Numbered from the stretch's first letter, positions 26,961-36,768 are shown. The stretch: DNA of 64,000 bases from Shewanella psychropiezotolerans (GCF_007197555.1 NZ_CP041614.1:5386001-5450000); one strand, 5' to 3'. Made by a program: numbers and translations. Notes: a model not told the origin generated them from the sequence alone.

Positions 26961-27268
26961 GAACGTGTCCCCTTAAACCATAACTGTGCCTTATCCCAAT
27001 CCGTCACAATCGCAATTACAGCGATGACCCACAAGGGTTTCCAAATTAGACCTAACATACATAACCAAAAAATCAGTTTTGCTTGATGCATTCCCTTCTC
27101 TTTCGCCATGTATTTTGGCAATGAATGCAGGTGCCATAGCTTTAGGGCAACCCAAGAGAATACCGATAGCGTCACTAAGGCGATAAACCACATAAACGCG
27201 ACGGAATCGAGCAAGACCATCAAACTAGGCAGGGATTCAAATTCTAAACTTGTATCATGTATTTTCAT
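26957..27268 (-). CDS. DUF3302 inner-membrane protein (YiaW-like)
   Basis: The 103-residue protein has two membrane helices (about residues 23-45 and 66-86) and a hydrophilic start MKIHDTSLEFESL. Length, topology and linkage to an HlyD-family gene match the E. coli yiaW-yiaV pair, whose roles relate to the envelope but are poorly defined. A GAGAG ribosome-binding site precedes the ATG. It is the first gene of a two-gene operon whose second gene is frameshifted, so the pair may not be functional in this strain. Confidence 0.78.
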   Translation of the reverse strand: MKIHDTSLEFESLPSLMVLLDSVAFMWFIALVTLSVFSWVALKLWHLHSLPKYMAKEKGMHQAKLIFWLCMLGLIWKPLWVIAVIAIVTDWDKAQLWFKGTRS

Positions 27269-27873
27269 TCATTCTCTCAGCTGAACTCTGGAGTCAACAC
27301 TCAATAATCTTCACTAAGAGGAATAACACTGAGGACGGATAAACCCATCTCGTTGAGATAAGTAAGCACAAAATAATTTAGCAGCCGAGAGTCTAACTTT
27401 ACCTGGCTGAATGACAGTTGAATCGAGGTGAGGAAGCATGCCTAGATAGCAGAGGTGATAGACTTATATCAGGTAAAATAAGAAGAATTTTTAAAAACGT
27501 AGATAAAAAAATGCCCCCTTTCCAAGGAAGCAATTGAAGAATGTAGTTGCTGACAAATTTTAGTTTTAATTGTTAAAGCTACTTTATAAAATCACTAGCT
27601 AACAGGCCTTAGCTAGATCCTATTTCCGATTAGAAAGTAATCACCATGTTCACGCTCTACCCTGAGCTTAAAATCAGTAGAGCTAAGATTAATATCACAG
27701 TCGAAACTTAAAACAGACCGATATTATTTGAAAAGATGTGAAAACCTTTGAATTGGCCAACAATAGAGATTTAAGGGGTTTAATAGGCATAAAAAGATAA
27801 TAAATAGATACAGTTAATGATTATCAGTTGCAGGTTAGTCCTTTTGGCAAGGACTCTCATTTAGCTCTAAGAT
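27269..27873. other. 605-bp gene-free AT-rich spacer
   Basis: It lies between two minus-strand genes. I see no convincing ORF, RNA gene, repeat or strong terminator. It presumably holds the promoter of the DUF3302/HlyD pair. Confidence 0.6.
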
Positions 27874-28449
27874 CTATAATTCTGTATCGAAATGAGTCAT
27901 GACTTGTCGAAAAAGGTCCCTTGAATCTACTGCGACTCCCTGACCGCCGCTGGAGGTAACTTTAGCGATCAACTCATCTGTCGCATTCAGGGTATAGATA
28001 TAAAAAGGGATCACGGTACCTTGGTTACGCATCTTCTCGAGTAATTTCAAACCGGCGATGGCATCCTCTTCGCGGCCCATGTCTGAGATAATCACATCGT
28101 ATTGATATAAGGAGATAAGTAGCAGGGCTTCCCGGGATGAAGTAGTGCTGTATACCCCTATGTTTTCCCTCCTAAGATACTCCCTCTCCCTCGAGTTATT
28201 CTCCGGATGGTCATCTATCCATAATACCCGCCCAATGGCATCGGCAGCCTCACTGTAAACAATTGTCTTTTCATCGATAACACTATGCCCTTCATGACTC
28301 GCAGTTAAGTATCGATCGAAGGAATGCGTAGAAAGCAGAGCATATAAAACGACGAAACTCACAACGATAGAAAATAAAATTATCGACACTCTGGGCCAAT
28401 CATGGGCAAGCTTGTCTAGCTTCTGCCGAGTTCTCGCAAACTTAGACAC
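27874..28449 (-). CDS. Membrane-anchored response-regulator receiver domain protein
   Basis: The 191-residue protein has a basic N-terminus, one membrane helix (about residues 21-40), a short linker, and a CheY-like receiver from about residue 73 (VLWIDDHPENN). Present are the acidic pair Asp79-Asp80, the phosphoacceptor candidate Asp123 (DVIISDMG) and Thr153 (YIYTLNA). The conserved lysine after beta-5 seems missing (GGQGVAVDSRD). There is no output domain, and no kinase gene is adjacent. With its N-terminal helix the receiver should face the cytoplasm. Function unknown; it could be a phosphate sink or an inner-membrane docking partner. Confidence 0.72.
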   Translation of the reverse strand: MSKFARTRQKLDKLAHDWPRVSIILFSIVVSFVVLYALLSTHSFDRYLTASHEGHSVIDEKTIVYSEAADAIGRVLWIDDHPENNSREREYLRRENIGVYSTTSSREALLLISLYQYDVIISDMGREEDAIAGLKLLEKMRNQGTVIPFYIYTLNATDELIAKVTSSGGQGVAVDSRDLFRQVMTHFDTEL

Positions 28450-28583
28450 TTACAGAGTAGCGCTTAAGAGTAACAATAATGCAACAAACGACCTGGTGGA
28501 GCAATAGCATCGCTTGGGGAAGATATTATCAGGTAAGGGTAATACGTAAAGAACAAGGTTACAGCTAGACAGTCAAAGCCCAT

Positions 28584-28614
28584 AAAAAAGCCAGAGTCAC
28601 TATAACTCTGGCTT
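28584..28614 (-). terminator. Rho-independent terminator of pepB
   Basis: On the minus strand GCCAGAGTTA / TGACTCTGGC forms a stem followed by TTTTTT, about 30 nt after the pepB stop. Confidence 0.88.
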
Positions 28615-28642
28615 CAGAAGCTTTACTGCATCAGGCTTAAGA

Positions 28643-29920
28643 TTAGTCCTGAAGCAAGCCCGCTATGGTTAGCATACCGTGTGTGGTACCACCTGCGGCC
28701 CAAAGAGCATTTGGAGAGTCGGCAAAAGCAGAAGCCAGATCCATATGCAGCCATTTCACATCCGGTGACACAAAATGCCAAAGGAAGCCTGCAGCGTTGG
28801 ATGCACCGCCGGCGCCACCACCTTTCATTGGGCGACTGTTCGCCGTATCGGCATAGGCTGATGGACACATCTCACGATGCCAAGGATCTAACGGCAGAGG
28901 CCAAACTCGCTCACCCACTTCGGCAGCTTTTGCTTGTGCCATAGCGAGTACGTCACTCGACGGAGAGAAGATAGCATTGTAATTCGTCCCGACCGCCATA
29001 ACTGCCGCGCCTGTTAAGGTCGCTGCATCTATGATCAACTCAGCACCTGTGGCTGATGCCGCTTGTAAGCCATCGGCCAACACCAAGCGACCTTCGGCAT
29101 CGGTATTGACCACTTCGACCGTAACACCATTCTTATAGGTCAAGATATCACCAAGCTTATAGGCATGGCCACTGATCAGATTCTCGGCGCAGCAAAGGAA
29201 GAGTTTTACACGCTTGTTCAAGCCTTGCTTCATGGCAAGACCGAGCGCCGCTGTTACGGTAGATGCGCCGCCCATATCACACTTCATTCCCAGCATGCCT
29301 TCCGAGGCCTTGATGCTGTAACCGCCAGAGTCGAATGTAATGCCTTTACCCACTAAGGCCACAGATACAGGCGCATCTTCTCCTAGCGGGTTGTAATCGA
29401 GTTCAAGCATGGCAGGTGGACGTTCACTGCCACGACCCACAGCATGAATACCTACCCATTTCTGCTCTAAAAGCTCTTGGCCTTCGATGATACGGTAAGT
29501 CACCTTATCGCCGCCGATCTCAGATAACCAATGGGCCGCCAGAATAGCTAACTTAACAGGCGCTAAATTTTCAGGGGTTTCATTGATCAAATGACGCGCA
29601 AAACCAGCACTCTCGAGGCGGTTTTGGAGTTCAATTTGAGCCGAATCATCACCAGTCCAACGAATCTCAGGTTCAGATTTAGCCGTGGTGAAACCCAGGG
29701 AGAAGGCCCACTGAGAGTCCACATTCCACAATTCACCTTCAAGGGCTATGGTCGATAAACCTTGGCTACGAAGTTTACGTGCCGCTTGTTGGATCTGACG
29801 CAACTCATCGTCACCTTGAAGATGGATCGTCGCCAGATCATTACTAAAAGTAACATCAGCCTTGCCCCAATGAGCGGCCGGTGCATCTTTGGTAAGGGTA
29901 ACTTTCATTAAATCTGTCAT
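28643..29920 (-). CDS. pepB: Peptidase B, M17 leucyl-type aminopeptidase
   Basis: The 425-residue cytosolic dimetal aminopeptidase removes N-terminal residues from peptides. It has the M17 signature NTDAEGRLVLADGL. Metal- and substrate-binding segments are LVGKGITFDSGGYSIK and MKCDMGGASTV, with the late WLHMDLASAFADSPNALWAAGGTTHGML region. The shortened N-terminal domain (about 140 residues) and overall length match PepB rather than PepA. The start at 29920 has a strong AGGAAGG ribosome-binding site. It is a single gene with its own terminator. Confidence 0.92.
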   Translation of the reverse strand: MTDLMKVTLTKDAPAAHWGKADVTFSNDLATIHLQGDDELRQIQQAARKLRSQGLSTIALEGELWNVDSQWAFSLGFTTAKSEPEIRWTGDDSAQIELQNRLESAGFARHLINETPENLAPVKLAILAAHWLSEIGGDKVTYRIIEGQELLEQKWVGIHAVGRGSERPPAMLELDYNPLGEDAPVSVALVGKGITFDSGGYSIKASEGMLGMKCDMGGASTVTAALGLAMKQGLNKRVKLFLCCAENLISGHAYKLGDILTYKNGVTVEVVNTDAEGRLVLADGLQAASATGAELIIDAATLTGAAVMAVGTNYNAIFSPSSDVLAMAQAKAAEVGERVWPLPLDPWHREMCPSAYADTANSRPMKGGGAGGASNAAGFLWHFVSPDVKWLHMDLASAFADSPNALWAAGGTTHGMLTIAGLLQD

Positions 29921-30044
29921 GGGTGTTCCTTCCTGAACTATTGCTTATTTCGTTTTGCACGCAGTTTACTTCATAGAGTCAGATACCGACAGTTAAAAGC
30001 TGATAACCTTGTGCCATTATTCCAATAATAGCGGATCTCAAGTC

Positions 30045-30761
30045 ATGGAATTCAGTCCCTCTTTCCAACAGGGGAAATTAATAAAAAGATACAAGCGCTT
30101 CCTTACTGATATCGAACTCGAAGATGGCAGCCAGGTCACCATACACTGCCCTAATACCGGCTCCATGAGAAACTGCTTGTTTGAGGGGAAAAGAGTCTGG
30201 TTTTCCATCTCGGATAACCCTAAACGTAAATACTCACGAACCTGGGAGCTGGCCGAGTCCGACCAAGGCCACCTTATCGGCATCAATACCGGCAGAGCCA
30301 ACCAGCTGGCAGAGGATGCCATTAGAACCGGTGTCATCACAGAGCTTCAGGGGTATAGTTATCTTAAGCGTGAAGTAAAATACGGCAGTGAAAATAGCCG
30401 TATCGATATTTTATTGCGGGACGAATCGACAACGAGTCCTAAGCAAGACTGTTATATAGAGGTAAAAAGTTGCACCTTATTAGAAGAGGGCCAAGGCTAC
30501 TTTCCCGACGCTGTCACCACCCGCGGACAGAAGCATCTTCGCGAGTTAATGGAGATGGTCACTTTAGGCCATAGAGGCGTGCTGCTTTTTGTGGTGCAGC
30601 ACACAGGAATCGACTCGGTACAAGCGGCCGCTCATATCGACCCGGAATATGCCCGACTCCTCACCAAGGCACATCAATCCGGCGTCGAAGTATTGGCATA
30701 TTGTGCTGAAATGTCGCCAAATTGCTCATCCTTGATTAAATCCTGTCCTGTCAAACTCTAA
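30045..30761 (+). CDS. sfsA: SfsA, sugar fermentation stimulation protein
   Basis: The 238-residue protein matches SfsA throughout: [25 protein letters not shown], the SGxK-like SRIDILL and [30 protein letters not shown]. The last segment carries the nuclease-like acidic core. SfsA binds DNA and was described as affecting maltose metabolism, but its biochemical role is unsettled. ATG 30045 agrees with the family start; the frame extends to a TTG at 30009, which adds unconserved residues. It sits directly upstream of dksA, a conserved linkage. Confidence 0.92.
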   Translation: MEFSPSFQQGKLIKRYKRFLTDIELEDGSQVTIHCPNTGSMRNCLFEGKRVWFSISDNPKRKYSRTWELAESDQGHLIGINTGRANQLAEDAIRTGVITELQGYSYLKREVKYGSENSRIDILLRDESTTSPKQDCYIEVKSCTLLEEGQGYFPDAVTTRGQKHLRELMEMVTLGHRGVLLFVVQHTGIDSVQAAAHIDPEYARLLTKAHQSGVEVLAYCAEMSPNCSSLIKSCPVKL

Positions 30762-30920
30762 ATAGGCGGTAAAAGTTGAATTAATTAAGAATAGGGAACA
30801 TAGTCAAGGAATATCATTATCGCAACACAAAAAGTTTGCTTGCTCTATCAGTTTCTGATATAGATATCGGCCTTAAAATACAAGCGCCCTACAACGCAAA
30901 TGATTAACAGGAGATGCGTT

Positions 30921-31364
30921 ATGCCAGAAGGCACTAAAAAACTCGGCGTGCTCGCTATCGCAGGTGTAGAACCTTATCAGGAAAAACCTGGTGAGGAGTA
31001 CATGAACGCAGATCAGTTGGGCCACTTCAGAAAGATTCTGGATGCTTGGCGTAATCAATTGCGTGAAGAGGTCGACCGTACTCTAAGCCACATGCAAGAC
31101 GAAGCAGCTAACTTTCCAGACCCTGTAGATCGTGCAGCACAGGAAGAGGAGTTCAGTCTCGAACTTAGAGCTCGTGATAGAGAACGTAAATTGATCAAGA
31201 AGATCGAGAAGACACTTCAGAAGATAGAAGAAGATGACTTCGGTTTCTGTGATTCTTGTGGCATCGAAATCGGCATTCGTCGTTTAGAAGCCCGTCCAAC
31301 AGCCGATCAATGTATCGACTGTAAGACACTTGCCGAGATTAAAGAAAAGCAGATGGCAGGTTAA
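30921..31364 (+). CDS. dksA: DksA, RNA polymerase-binding transcription factor
   Basis: The 147-residue protein enters the RNA polymerase secondary channel and, with ppGpp, controls rRNA and amino-acid promoters. It shows the coiled coil (about residues 33-108) with tip acidic residues Asp67 and Asp70 (DPVDRA). The four-cysteine zinc finger is Cys110, Cys113, Cys131 and Cys134. The C-terminus EIKEKQMAG is essentially that of E. coli. The ATG at 30921 has an AGGAG ribosome-binding site; the frame reaches 30900 but those residues are not conserved. Confidence 0.97.
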   Translation: MPEGTKKLGVLAIAGVEPYQEKPGEEYMNADQLGHFRKILDAWRNQLREEVDRTLSHMQDEAANFPDPVDRAAQEEEFSLELRARDRERKLIKKIEKTLQKIEEDDFGFCDSCGIEIGIRRLEARPTADQCIDCKTLAEIKEKQMAG

Positions 31365-31423
31365 TCTGACTTATCTTGTTTTCTTGCTTAAATATTTAAG
31401 TAAGAATAGGCAAGAGTAAATAA

Positions 31424-31446
31424 AGCGGGGCCTAGCCCCGCTCTAA
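31424..31446 (+). terminator. GC-rich hairpin after dksA
   Basis: AGCGGGGC and GCCCCGCT form an 8-bp stem with loop CTA. The tail is CTAATT, with only a few T residues, so read-through to gluQ is possible. Confidence 0.6.
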
Positions 31447-31501
31447 TTCCTTCCCCGCTAAAAATTCAGCCCTGGGTTAATCTTGTCTTAGGTGAAATAA
31501 T

Positions 31502-32374
31502 TTGAGTCACCAGCAATATATTGGCCGATTTGCCCCCTCTCCTTCAGGCCCCTTACATCTTGGTTCCCTCGTTGCCGCTCTGGGCAGTTACTTGCGTGCC
31601 CGCTCACAACACGGCCAATGGCTGGTTCGCGTCGAAGATATCGATCCTCCGCGAGAAATCGCGGGAGCGACAGATGATATCTTACGTACCTTAGAGGCTT
31701 ATGGACTGCATTGGGATGGCGACGTCTTATATCAAAGTGACCGTCTCGATGCTTATCAGAGCCAGATAGACAAATTAATTGCACAGGACAAGGCGTATTT
31801 CTGTCAATGCAGCCGTAAACAGATCAAAGCCATGGGCGGTACTTATGATGGACGTTGTGGCCGGCTCACTCAGCCATACCACAGCGGCGCCATTCGCATC
31901 CGCAATCGTGCTGGCATTGACAGATTTAACGATCTACAGATGGGAGAGATTAAGGTAGATAAAGACTTTGCCACCGAAGACTTCATCATCAAGCGCAGCG
32001 ACGGTTTATATGCCTATCAGTTGGCAGTAGTGATGGACGATGGCTTGCAGAACATTACCGAGGTGACAAGAGGCAGTGACTTGCTCATCCCCACTTGCAG
32101 GCAGATAAGTCTGTTTCAGATGTTTGAGCAAACGCCGCCAACATGGCTCCACTTACCTCTGATCTGCACAGAGCCTGGCATGAAACTCTCGAAACAGAAC
32201 CATGCCGCCGCCATAGATAAGGCACAGCCCCAGGCAAGCTTCAATTCAGCTTTAGCTTTTTTAGGCCAAGTCCAGATAACACCTGAGCAGCAAATGGAAA
32301 AGATGGTCACTCAAGCCGTCGCACAATTCGATCTTTCCTTAGTCCCCAATCAAACAGAAATCATCCAAGCGTAA
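31502..32374 (+). CDS. gluQ: Glutamyl-Q tRNA(Asp) synthetase
   Basis: The 290-residue truncated GluRS paralogue glutamylates queuosine in tRNA-Asp. The catalytic core shows GRFAPSPSGPLHLGSL with the HIGH-like motif HLGS (19-22). Next come the RVEDIDPPRE segment, Cys residues of the zinc site (CQCSRKQ...YDGRC) and KLSKQNHA as the KMSKS-like loop; the anticodon-binding domain is absent. The start is TTG at 31502 with AGGTGA 7 nt upstream; no ATG lies near in frame. It follows dksA as in E. coli. Confidence 0.93.
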   Translation: MSHQQYIGRFAPSPSGPLHLGSLVAALGSYLRARSQHGQWLVRVEDIDPPREIAGATDDILRTLEAYGLHWDGDVLYQSDRLDAYQSQIDKLIAQDKAYFCQCSRKQIKAMGGTYDGRCGRLTQPYHSGAIRIRNRAGIDRFNDLQMGEIKVDKDFATEDFIIKRSDGLYAYQLAVVMDDGLQNITEVTRGSDLLIPTCRQISLFQMFEQTPPTWLHLPLICTEPGMKLSKQNHAAAIDKAQPQASFNSALAFLGQVQITPEQQMEKMVTQAVAQFDLSLVPNQTEIIQA

Positions 32375-32469
32375 GAATATACTCATTAGGTTACATTTGG
32401 GGTATCATAGCCGCCTTGTTGTAACCCATAGTACTTTTGCACAGCACTGATGCAATTCCGAGGTGTCCC

Positions 32470-33969
32470 ATTTTTCGCCGTATTAGCAAATTCTGTAAAC
32501 AGTTATTTGATAACCAACAGACGACTGAAGAAACGATAAATTCAGGCTTAAGTCTGGAGGTTGTCCCGAGACAAGATCACGATATTTCTCGGAGACAAAT
32601 GAGCGAAAATGCCATAAAGGTACTCTATCGCTTACATAAGTCTGGCTTTAAGGCGTATCTGGTCGGTGGCGGCGTGCGCGATATTCTCCTGGGGTTTCAA
32701 CCTAAAGATTTTGATGTGGTCACCAATGCCACCCCGGAAGAGATCAAAGGTCTGTTCCGTAATTGTCGACTCATTGGCCGACGTTTTCGTCTGGCCCATA
32801 TCGTCTTCGGCCGTGATGTGATCGAAGTCGCCACTCTACGTGGCCATCACGTAGACTCGGGTGAGAAGATCTCCAAGACCAATGCCGAAGGTCGACTGCT
32901 GCGTGATAACGTCTACGGCACCATAGATGAAGATGCCGAACGCCGTGACTTCACCGTCAATGCCCTCTATTACGACATCAGTGACTTCTCCATTCACAGC
33001 TATGGCGGTGGCCTTCAGGATCTTCAGTCTCGTACAATCAGAATGATAGGCGATCCCAATACCCGCTACCGTGAAGACCCTGTGCGTATGCTCAGAGCCG
33101 TGCGCTTCGCCACTAAGCTTGGTATGACCATAGAGAAAGACACAGCTTCACCTATCTATGAATTGGCACCTCTGCTGAAAGATATTCCTGCGGCCCGCAT
33201 GTATGAAGAGATCCTTAAACTCTTCTTCAATGGCCAAGCACAGAACAACTTCAACATGATGCGTGACTTTGGCCTGTTTGAACCGCTATTCCCTCTGGTC
33301 AATAGTCTGCTTGTCGATGAGCCTGAAGGCCCGGCGTCTAAGATGATGCAGAGCATAATGGAGAGCACAGATTCTCGGGTAAAAGCCGAAAAAACTGTCA
33401 CACCTGCGTTCTTCTACGCCGCGATTCTCTGGTACCCTCTGAGCCAACGCGCCGATGATATCGCTTTAGAGGGTGGTTTAAGTCTCTATGATGCCTATTA
33501 TGCCGCCATGGGCGACGTGATGGAGCAACAGTGCAGTACCATCAGTATTCCACGCCGCTTTAGTACGCCAGCGAAAGATATCTGGCAGCTGCAGCTAAGA
33601 TTCGATCGTAATCAAGGGACACGCGCCTTCAAGTTTATCGAACATCCTAAATTCCGCGCAGCCTATGACCTGCTATTGCTTAGAGCAAGCGCAGAAGGTG
33701 GCGCTGTGGCTAAATCTGCCGCTTGGTGGAAGAGCTTTGTCGAAGGCGGCGAAGAGCAACGTAGCGTCATCGCTCGCTCAGTTAACAAGGGCAGCCGTAA
33801 TCGTAACTCGAATCAGCGCCGTCGTCGTAAACCATCGGCCAAGAGGACATCACCTAATTCAGGCGAGCAGTCAAGTAGCCAACCGACCGAGAAGCCATCG
33901 GAAAACAACAAAAGCGCTAATTCAGGCAATCAAGCTGCGTCCCCATCAACGGATAAGCCAGTCGGCTAA
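32470..33969 (+). CDS. pcnB: Poly(A) polymerase I, probable AUU start
   Basis: The 499-residue protein adds 3' poly(A) tails that promote RNA decay. It has the nucleotidyltransferase core LVGGGVRDILLGFQPKDFDVVTNA, with the D-x-D pair in KDFDV. The CCA/PAP neck segments RRFRLAHIVFGRDVIEVATLRGHH and RDFTVNALYYD follow. The C-terminal tail (about residues 435-499) is Arg/Ser/Pro-rich and probably disordered. The E. coli gene starts at AUU (M-F-T-R-V-A-N-F-C). Here ATT 32470 encodes the matching I-F-R-R-I-S-K-F-C with GAGGTG 4 nt upstream. An upstream TTG (32437) is possible but has no ribosome-binding site. The stop overlaps folK (TAATG). Confidence 0.93.
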   Translation: MFRRISKFCKQLFDNQQTTEETINSGLSLEVVPRQDHDISRRQMSENAIKVLYRLHKSGFKAYLVGGGVRDILLGFQPKDFDVVTNATPEEIKGLFRNCRLIGRRFRLAHIVFGRDVIEVATLRGHHVDSGEKISKTNAEGRLLRDNVYGTIDEDAERRDFTVNALYYDISDFSIHSYGGGLQDLQSRTIRMIGDPNTRYREDPVRMLRAVRFATKLGMTIEKDTASPIYELAPLLKDIPAARMYEEILKLFFNGQAQNNFNMMRDFGLFEPLFPLVNSLLVDEPEGPASKMMQSIMESTDSRVKAEKTVTPAFFYAAILWYPLSQRADDIALEGGLSLYDAYYAAMGDVMEQQCSTISIPRRFSTPAKDIWQLQLRFDRNQGTRAFKFIEHPKFRAAYDLLLLRASAEGGAVAKSAAWWKSFVEGGEEQRSVIARSVNKGSRNRNSNQRRRRKPSAKRTSPNSGEQSSSQPTEKPSENNKSANSGNQAASPSTDKPVG

Positions 33970-34460
33970 TGGCCAAGGTTTATCTTGCTCTCGGGGCAAA
34001 CCTGACAGAGCCCGAATCTCAGCTCGACAGCGCCTGTAAGGCACTGCTCGAGCTGGCTGACTCGAATATTAAGCCCGCACTCACAATATCCTCTTACTAT
34101 CGCTCGGCTCCCATGGGCGATGTAGTGCAGCCTGATTATGTTAATGCCGTTGCCTGCTTCCATACTAGCCTAGATCCCATCGAGCTATTAGATGTATTAC
34201 AGCAGATAGAGAATGAACAGGGCCGGGTAAGATTAGAACGTTGGGGGCCGCGCACCTTAGATCTCGATCTCTTACTCTATGATAATCAGACCATAGATAC
34301 TCCCAGACTCACTGTTCCCCACTATGGTATGAAACAACGCAGCTTCGTGCTTATTCCCCTTGCCGAAATAGCACCTGAGCTGACACTGCCATGTGGCACA
34401 GCACTCAATAGTCTTATCGATGTAGATTTGGCAGCAGAATTAGAACAAATAGTCAGATAG
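33969..34460 (+). CDS. folK: 6-hydroxymethyl-7,8-dihydropterin pyrophosphokinase
   Basis: The 163-residue enzyme transfers pyrophosphate from ATP to hydroxymethyl-dihydropterin in folate synthesis. It begins VYLALGANL and contains the HPPK signature RWGPRTLDLDLLLY with the Mg-binding D-x-D. The PHYGMKQRSFVLIPLAEIAP segment binds pterin. The ATG overlaps the pcnB stop by one base, so it is translationally coupled; this order is conserved with E. coli. Confidence 0.95.
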   Translation: MAKVYLALGANLTEPESQLDSACKALLELADSNIKPALTISSYYRSAPMGDVVQPDYVNAVACFHTSLDPIELLDVLQQIENEQGRVRLERWGPRTLDLDLLLYDNQTIDTPRLTVPHYGMKQRSFVLIPLAEIAPELTLPCGTALNSLIDVDLAAELEQIVR

Positions 34461-34545
34461 TATTGAACTCTGATGGGAGTTAGCTTATAACAGCTCTCTA
34501 TCAAGGATTCATAACCGTTTTTTAATCAGATTTAAGAAAGTCACT

Positions 34546-35340
34546 ATGTCTAAGATAACTAGCTCTACCCTGCTCAAGTTTAAGCAGGAAGGTAAAAAGT
34601 TCACTTCACTCACGGCCTATGATGCAAGTTTTGCCAGCGCCTTCGACAGTGAAGGAGTTGATGTATTACTCGTAGGCGACTCTATGGGTATGGTGCTTCA
34701 AGGACATGATGATACTCTGCCGGTCTCGGTCGAAGATATCGCCTATCACACTCGCTGCGTTCGTCGCGGAGTAAAGCGTGCTCTACTTATCGCCGACATG
34801 CCCTTTATGAGCTATGCCACCCCTGAGCAGGCAATGGCCAATGCTGCTATTCTGATGCAAGCTGGTGCCAACATGGTCAAGGTTGAAGGCGGCCACTGGC
34901 TGTTAGAGACTGTGACTAAGCTCACCGAACGTGGCATTCCAGTATGTGCTCACCTGGGTCTTACCCCTCAGTCGGTACATGTATTCGGTGGCTTTAAGAT
35001 CCAGGGGCGTGATGCGGACAATGCTCAGCGCATCTTAGATGAAGCCAAAGCGATAGAAGCCGCCGGCGCTCAGCTTTTGGTCGTCGAGTGTATTCCGGCG
35101 CCATTAGCAAAGGCCATCAGTGAAGCCCTGACGATCCCTGTGATAGGCATAGGTGCAGGCGCTGGCACAGATGGACAAATCTTGGTCATGCATGACGTAC
35201 TCGGGATCTCCAGTGGCTATATTCCTCGCTTCTCTAAGAATTACCTGAAGCAGACCGGTGAAATTCGTGAGGCCATTCGCGCTTATATCGATGAAGTCGA
35301 GAAAGGAATATTCCCGGGCAGTGACCATACATTTAGCTAG
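34546..35340 (+). CDS. panB: 3-methyl-2-oxobutanoate hydroxymethyltransferase
   Basis: The 264-residue TIM-barrel enzyme makes ketopantoate from 2-oxoisovalerate and methylene-tetrahydrofolate, the first step of pantothenate synthesis. Diagnostic segments are [47 protein letters not shown] and [16 protein letters not shown]. It is downstream of folK, which supplies the folate pathway, and upstream of panC. Full length; no anomalies. Confidence 0.97.
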   Translation: MSKITSSTLLKFKQEGKKFTSLTAYDASFASAFDSEGVDVLLVGDSMGMVLQGHDDTLPVSVEDIAYHTRCVRRGVKRALLIADMPFMSYATPEQAMANAAILMQAGANMVKVEGGHWLLETVTKLTERGIPVCAHLGLTPQSVHVFGGFKIQGRDADNAQRILDEAKAIEAAGAQLLVVECIPAPLAKAISEALTIPVIGIGAGAGTDGQILVMHDVLGISSGYIPRFSKNYLKQTGEIREAIRAYIDEVEKGIFPGSDHTFS

Positions 35341-35493
35341 ACAATAATCTTGTCCCTTTAGCTAGAACGATGAATAAACGTTGCCGGCCTGACACAGGTT
35401 TTAGCCGGCGATACTGATAACTAAAAATAAGAAAATTGCTAAGGATTGCCATAAGGCAGCCCTTAACTTAGAGCAGTGATAGGCCCAATCAAG

Positions 35494-36339
35494 ATGATCA
35501 CCACCCAAGAGATTACACAGATACGTGAGCAAGTTCGTGCCTGGCACGCCAAGGGCGAAACCGTCGCCTTCGTCCCCACTATGGGTAACTTGCACTTAGG
35601 CCATATCACTCTTATCAAAGAAGCGGTAAAACGAGCCGACCATGTAGTCGCCTCTATTTTCGTCAACCCTATGCAGTTTGGCCAGAATGAAGATCTCGAC
35701 GCTTACCCCAGAACGTTAGCCGCCGATCAACTGGCGCTGGCAGATGCCGGGGCTGAACTACTGTTTACTCCTACTCCAAAAATTATCTATCCCAAGGGCA
35801 TGGAACAACAGACTTATGTCGAAGTCCCCAAGATCGGTGATGAACTGTGTGGAGCAAGCCGTCCAGGTCATTTTCGTGGCGTCGCTACCATAGTGTGCAA
35901 GCTATTTAATATCGTCCAACCCGATGTTGCCCTATTTGGTAAAAAAGACTTCCAACAACTTTTAGTGATCAAGACCATGGTCGAAGATCTCTCTATGCCT
36001 ATCGAAATAATAGGAGTAGAAACTATACGTGAAGAGTCGGGTCTGGCCATGAGTTCTCGAAATGGTTACCTGAGTCAGCCACAGAAAGTGCAGGCCGCGA
36101 CACTAAAACAGGTGTTGGATACCATGTCTGAAGAGATTCAATCTGGTCAGGCTATTATAGGCGTTATTGACAAGGCCCAAGCTAAGCTCATAGAGGCAGG
36201 TTTCAAGCCTGACTATCTAGAGGTTCGCAGTTCCACCGATCTCTCGCCAGCCAGGGATGAACAAGAAGCTTTAGTGATTGTCGCCGCAGCCTATATGGGC
36301 GCAACCCGCTTGATCGATAACCTCTGCTTCGAGCGCTAG
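35494..36339 (+). CDS. panC: Pantothenate synthetase (pantoate-beta-alanine ligase)
   Basis: The 281-residue enzyme joins pantoate and beta-alanine using ATP. It has [13 protein letters not shown] (HIGH-like), [49 protein letters not shown] and the MSSRNGYL loop (KMSKS-like). The ATG at 35494 agrees with the family start M-I-T-T; the frame opens at a GTG at 35476. No panD follows, so beta-alanine production must be encoded elsewhere. A terminator lies 48 bp after the stop. Confidence 0.96.
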   Translation: MITTQEITQIREQVRAWHAKGETVAFVPTMGNLHLGHITLIKEAVKRADHVVASIFVNPMQFGQNEDLDAYPRTLAADQLALADAGAELLFTPTPKIIYPKGMEQQTYVEVPKIGDELCGASRPGHFRGVATIVCKLFNIVQPDVALFGKKDFQQLLVIKTMVEDLSMPIEIIGVETIREESGLAMSSRNGYLSQPQKVQAATLKQVLDTMSEEIQSGQAIIGVIDKAQAKLIEAGFKPDYLEVRSSTDLSPARDEQEALVIVAAAYMGATRLIDNLCFER

Positions 36340-36386
36340 CCCCACACAAGTCTCACAAGAGAACTTCCCCCATTAGAATCAATTCA

Positions 36387-36410
36387 GGGCACCTATGGGT
36401 GCCCTTTAAT
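36387..36410 (+). terminator. Rho-independent terminator after panC
   Basis: GGGCACC and GGTGCCC pair around TATG and are followed by TTTAATT. Confidence 0.82.
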
Positions 36411-36715
36411 TCCCTTTCTCAATATCTATACTCAAGCCCTTCTGATCAGTCTGAAATATTTATCTTAAAATCAACCCAAGCTTCACACATGGACACAAGC
36501 TTTCCCGGGCAAGTTGAAAGTGTAAAAACTGGTTTTATCGAAAAACTTACGCCATAGTATTACTCATATTATCAATAGAAATAAAAATAAAAATAAAAAT
36601 GTTAGAATAGCGACATAAGATGATCACGACTAAAGGATGTTTGGGAAATTACCCAATAAACAGTCGGCTAAACCTTGGCCCATACATTATTTATCGGGAC
36701 ATGGAATGACAGGTA

Positions 36716-36768
36716 ATACCATTCCGAGTAAGTATCTGAACTGACCAGATACTTATATGGAATGGTAT
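36716..36768. repeat. 53-bp long hairpin element
   Basis: ATACCATTCC (36716-36725) pairs with GGAATGGTAT (36759-36768) and TAAGTATCTG (36729-36738) pairs with CAGATACTTA (36746-36755). This gives 20 perfect base pairs, a 3x3 internal loop and a 7-nt terminal loop. It ends 20 bp upstream of the ATG at 36789. It looks like a MITE-type element or a structured leader. The rest of the 449-bp spacer 36340-36788 shows only the panC terminator and an A-rich run near 36580. Confidence 0.75.
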
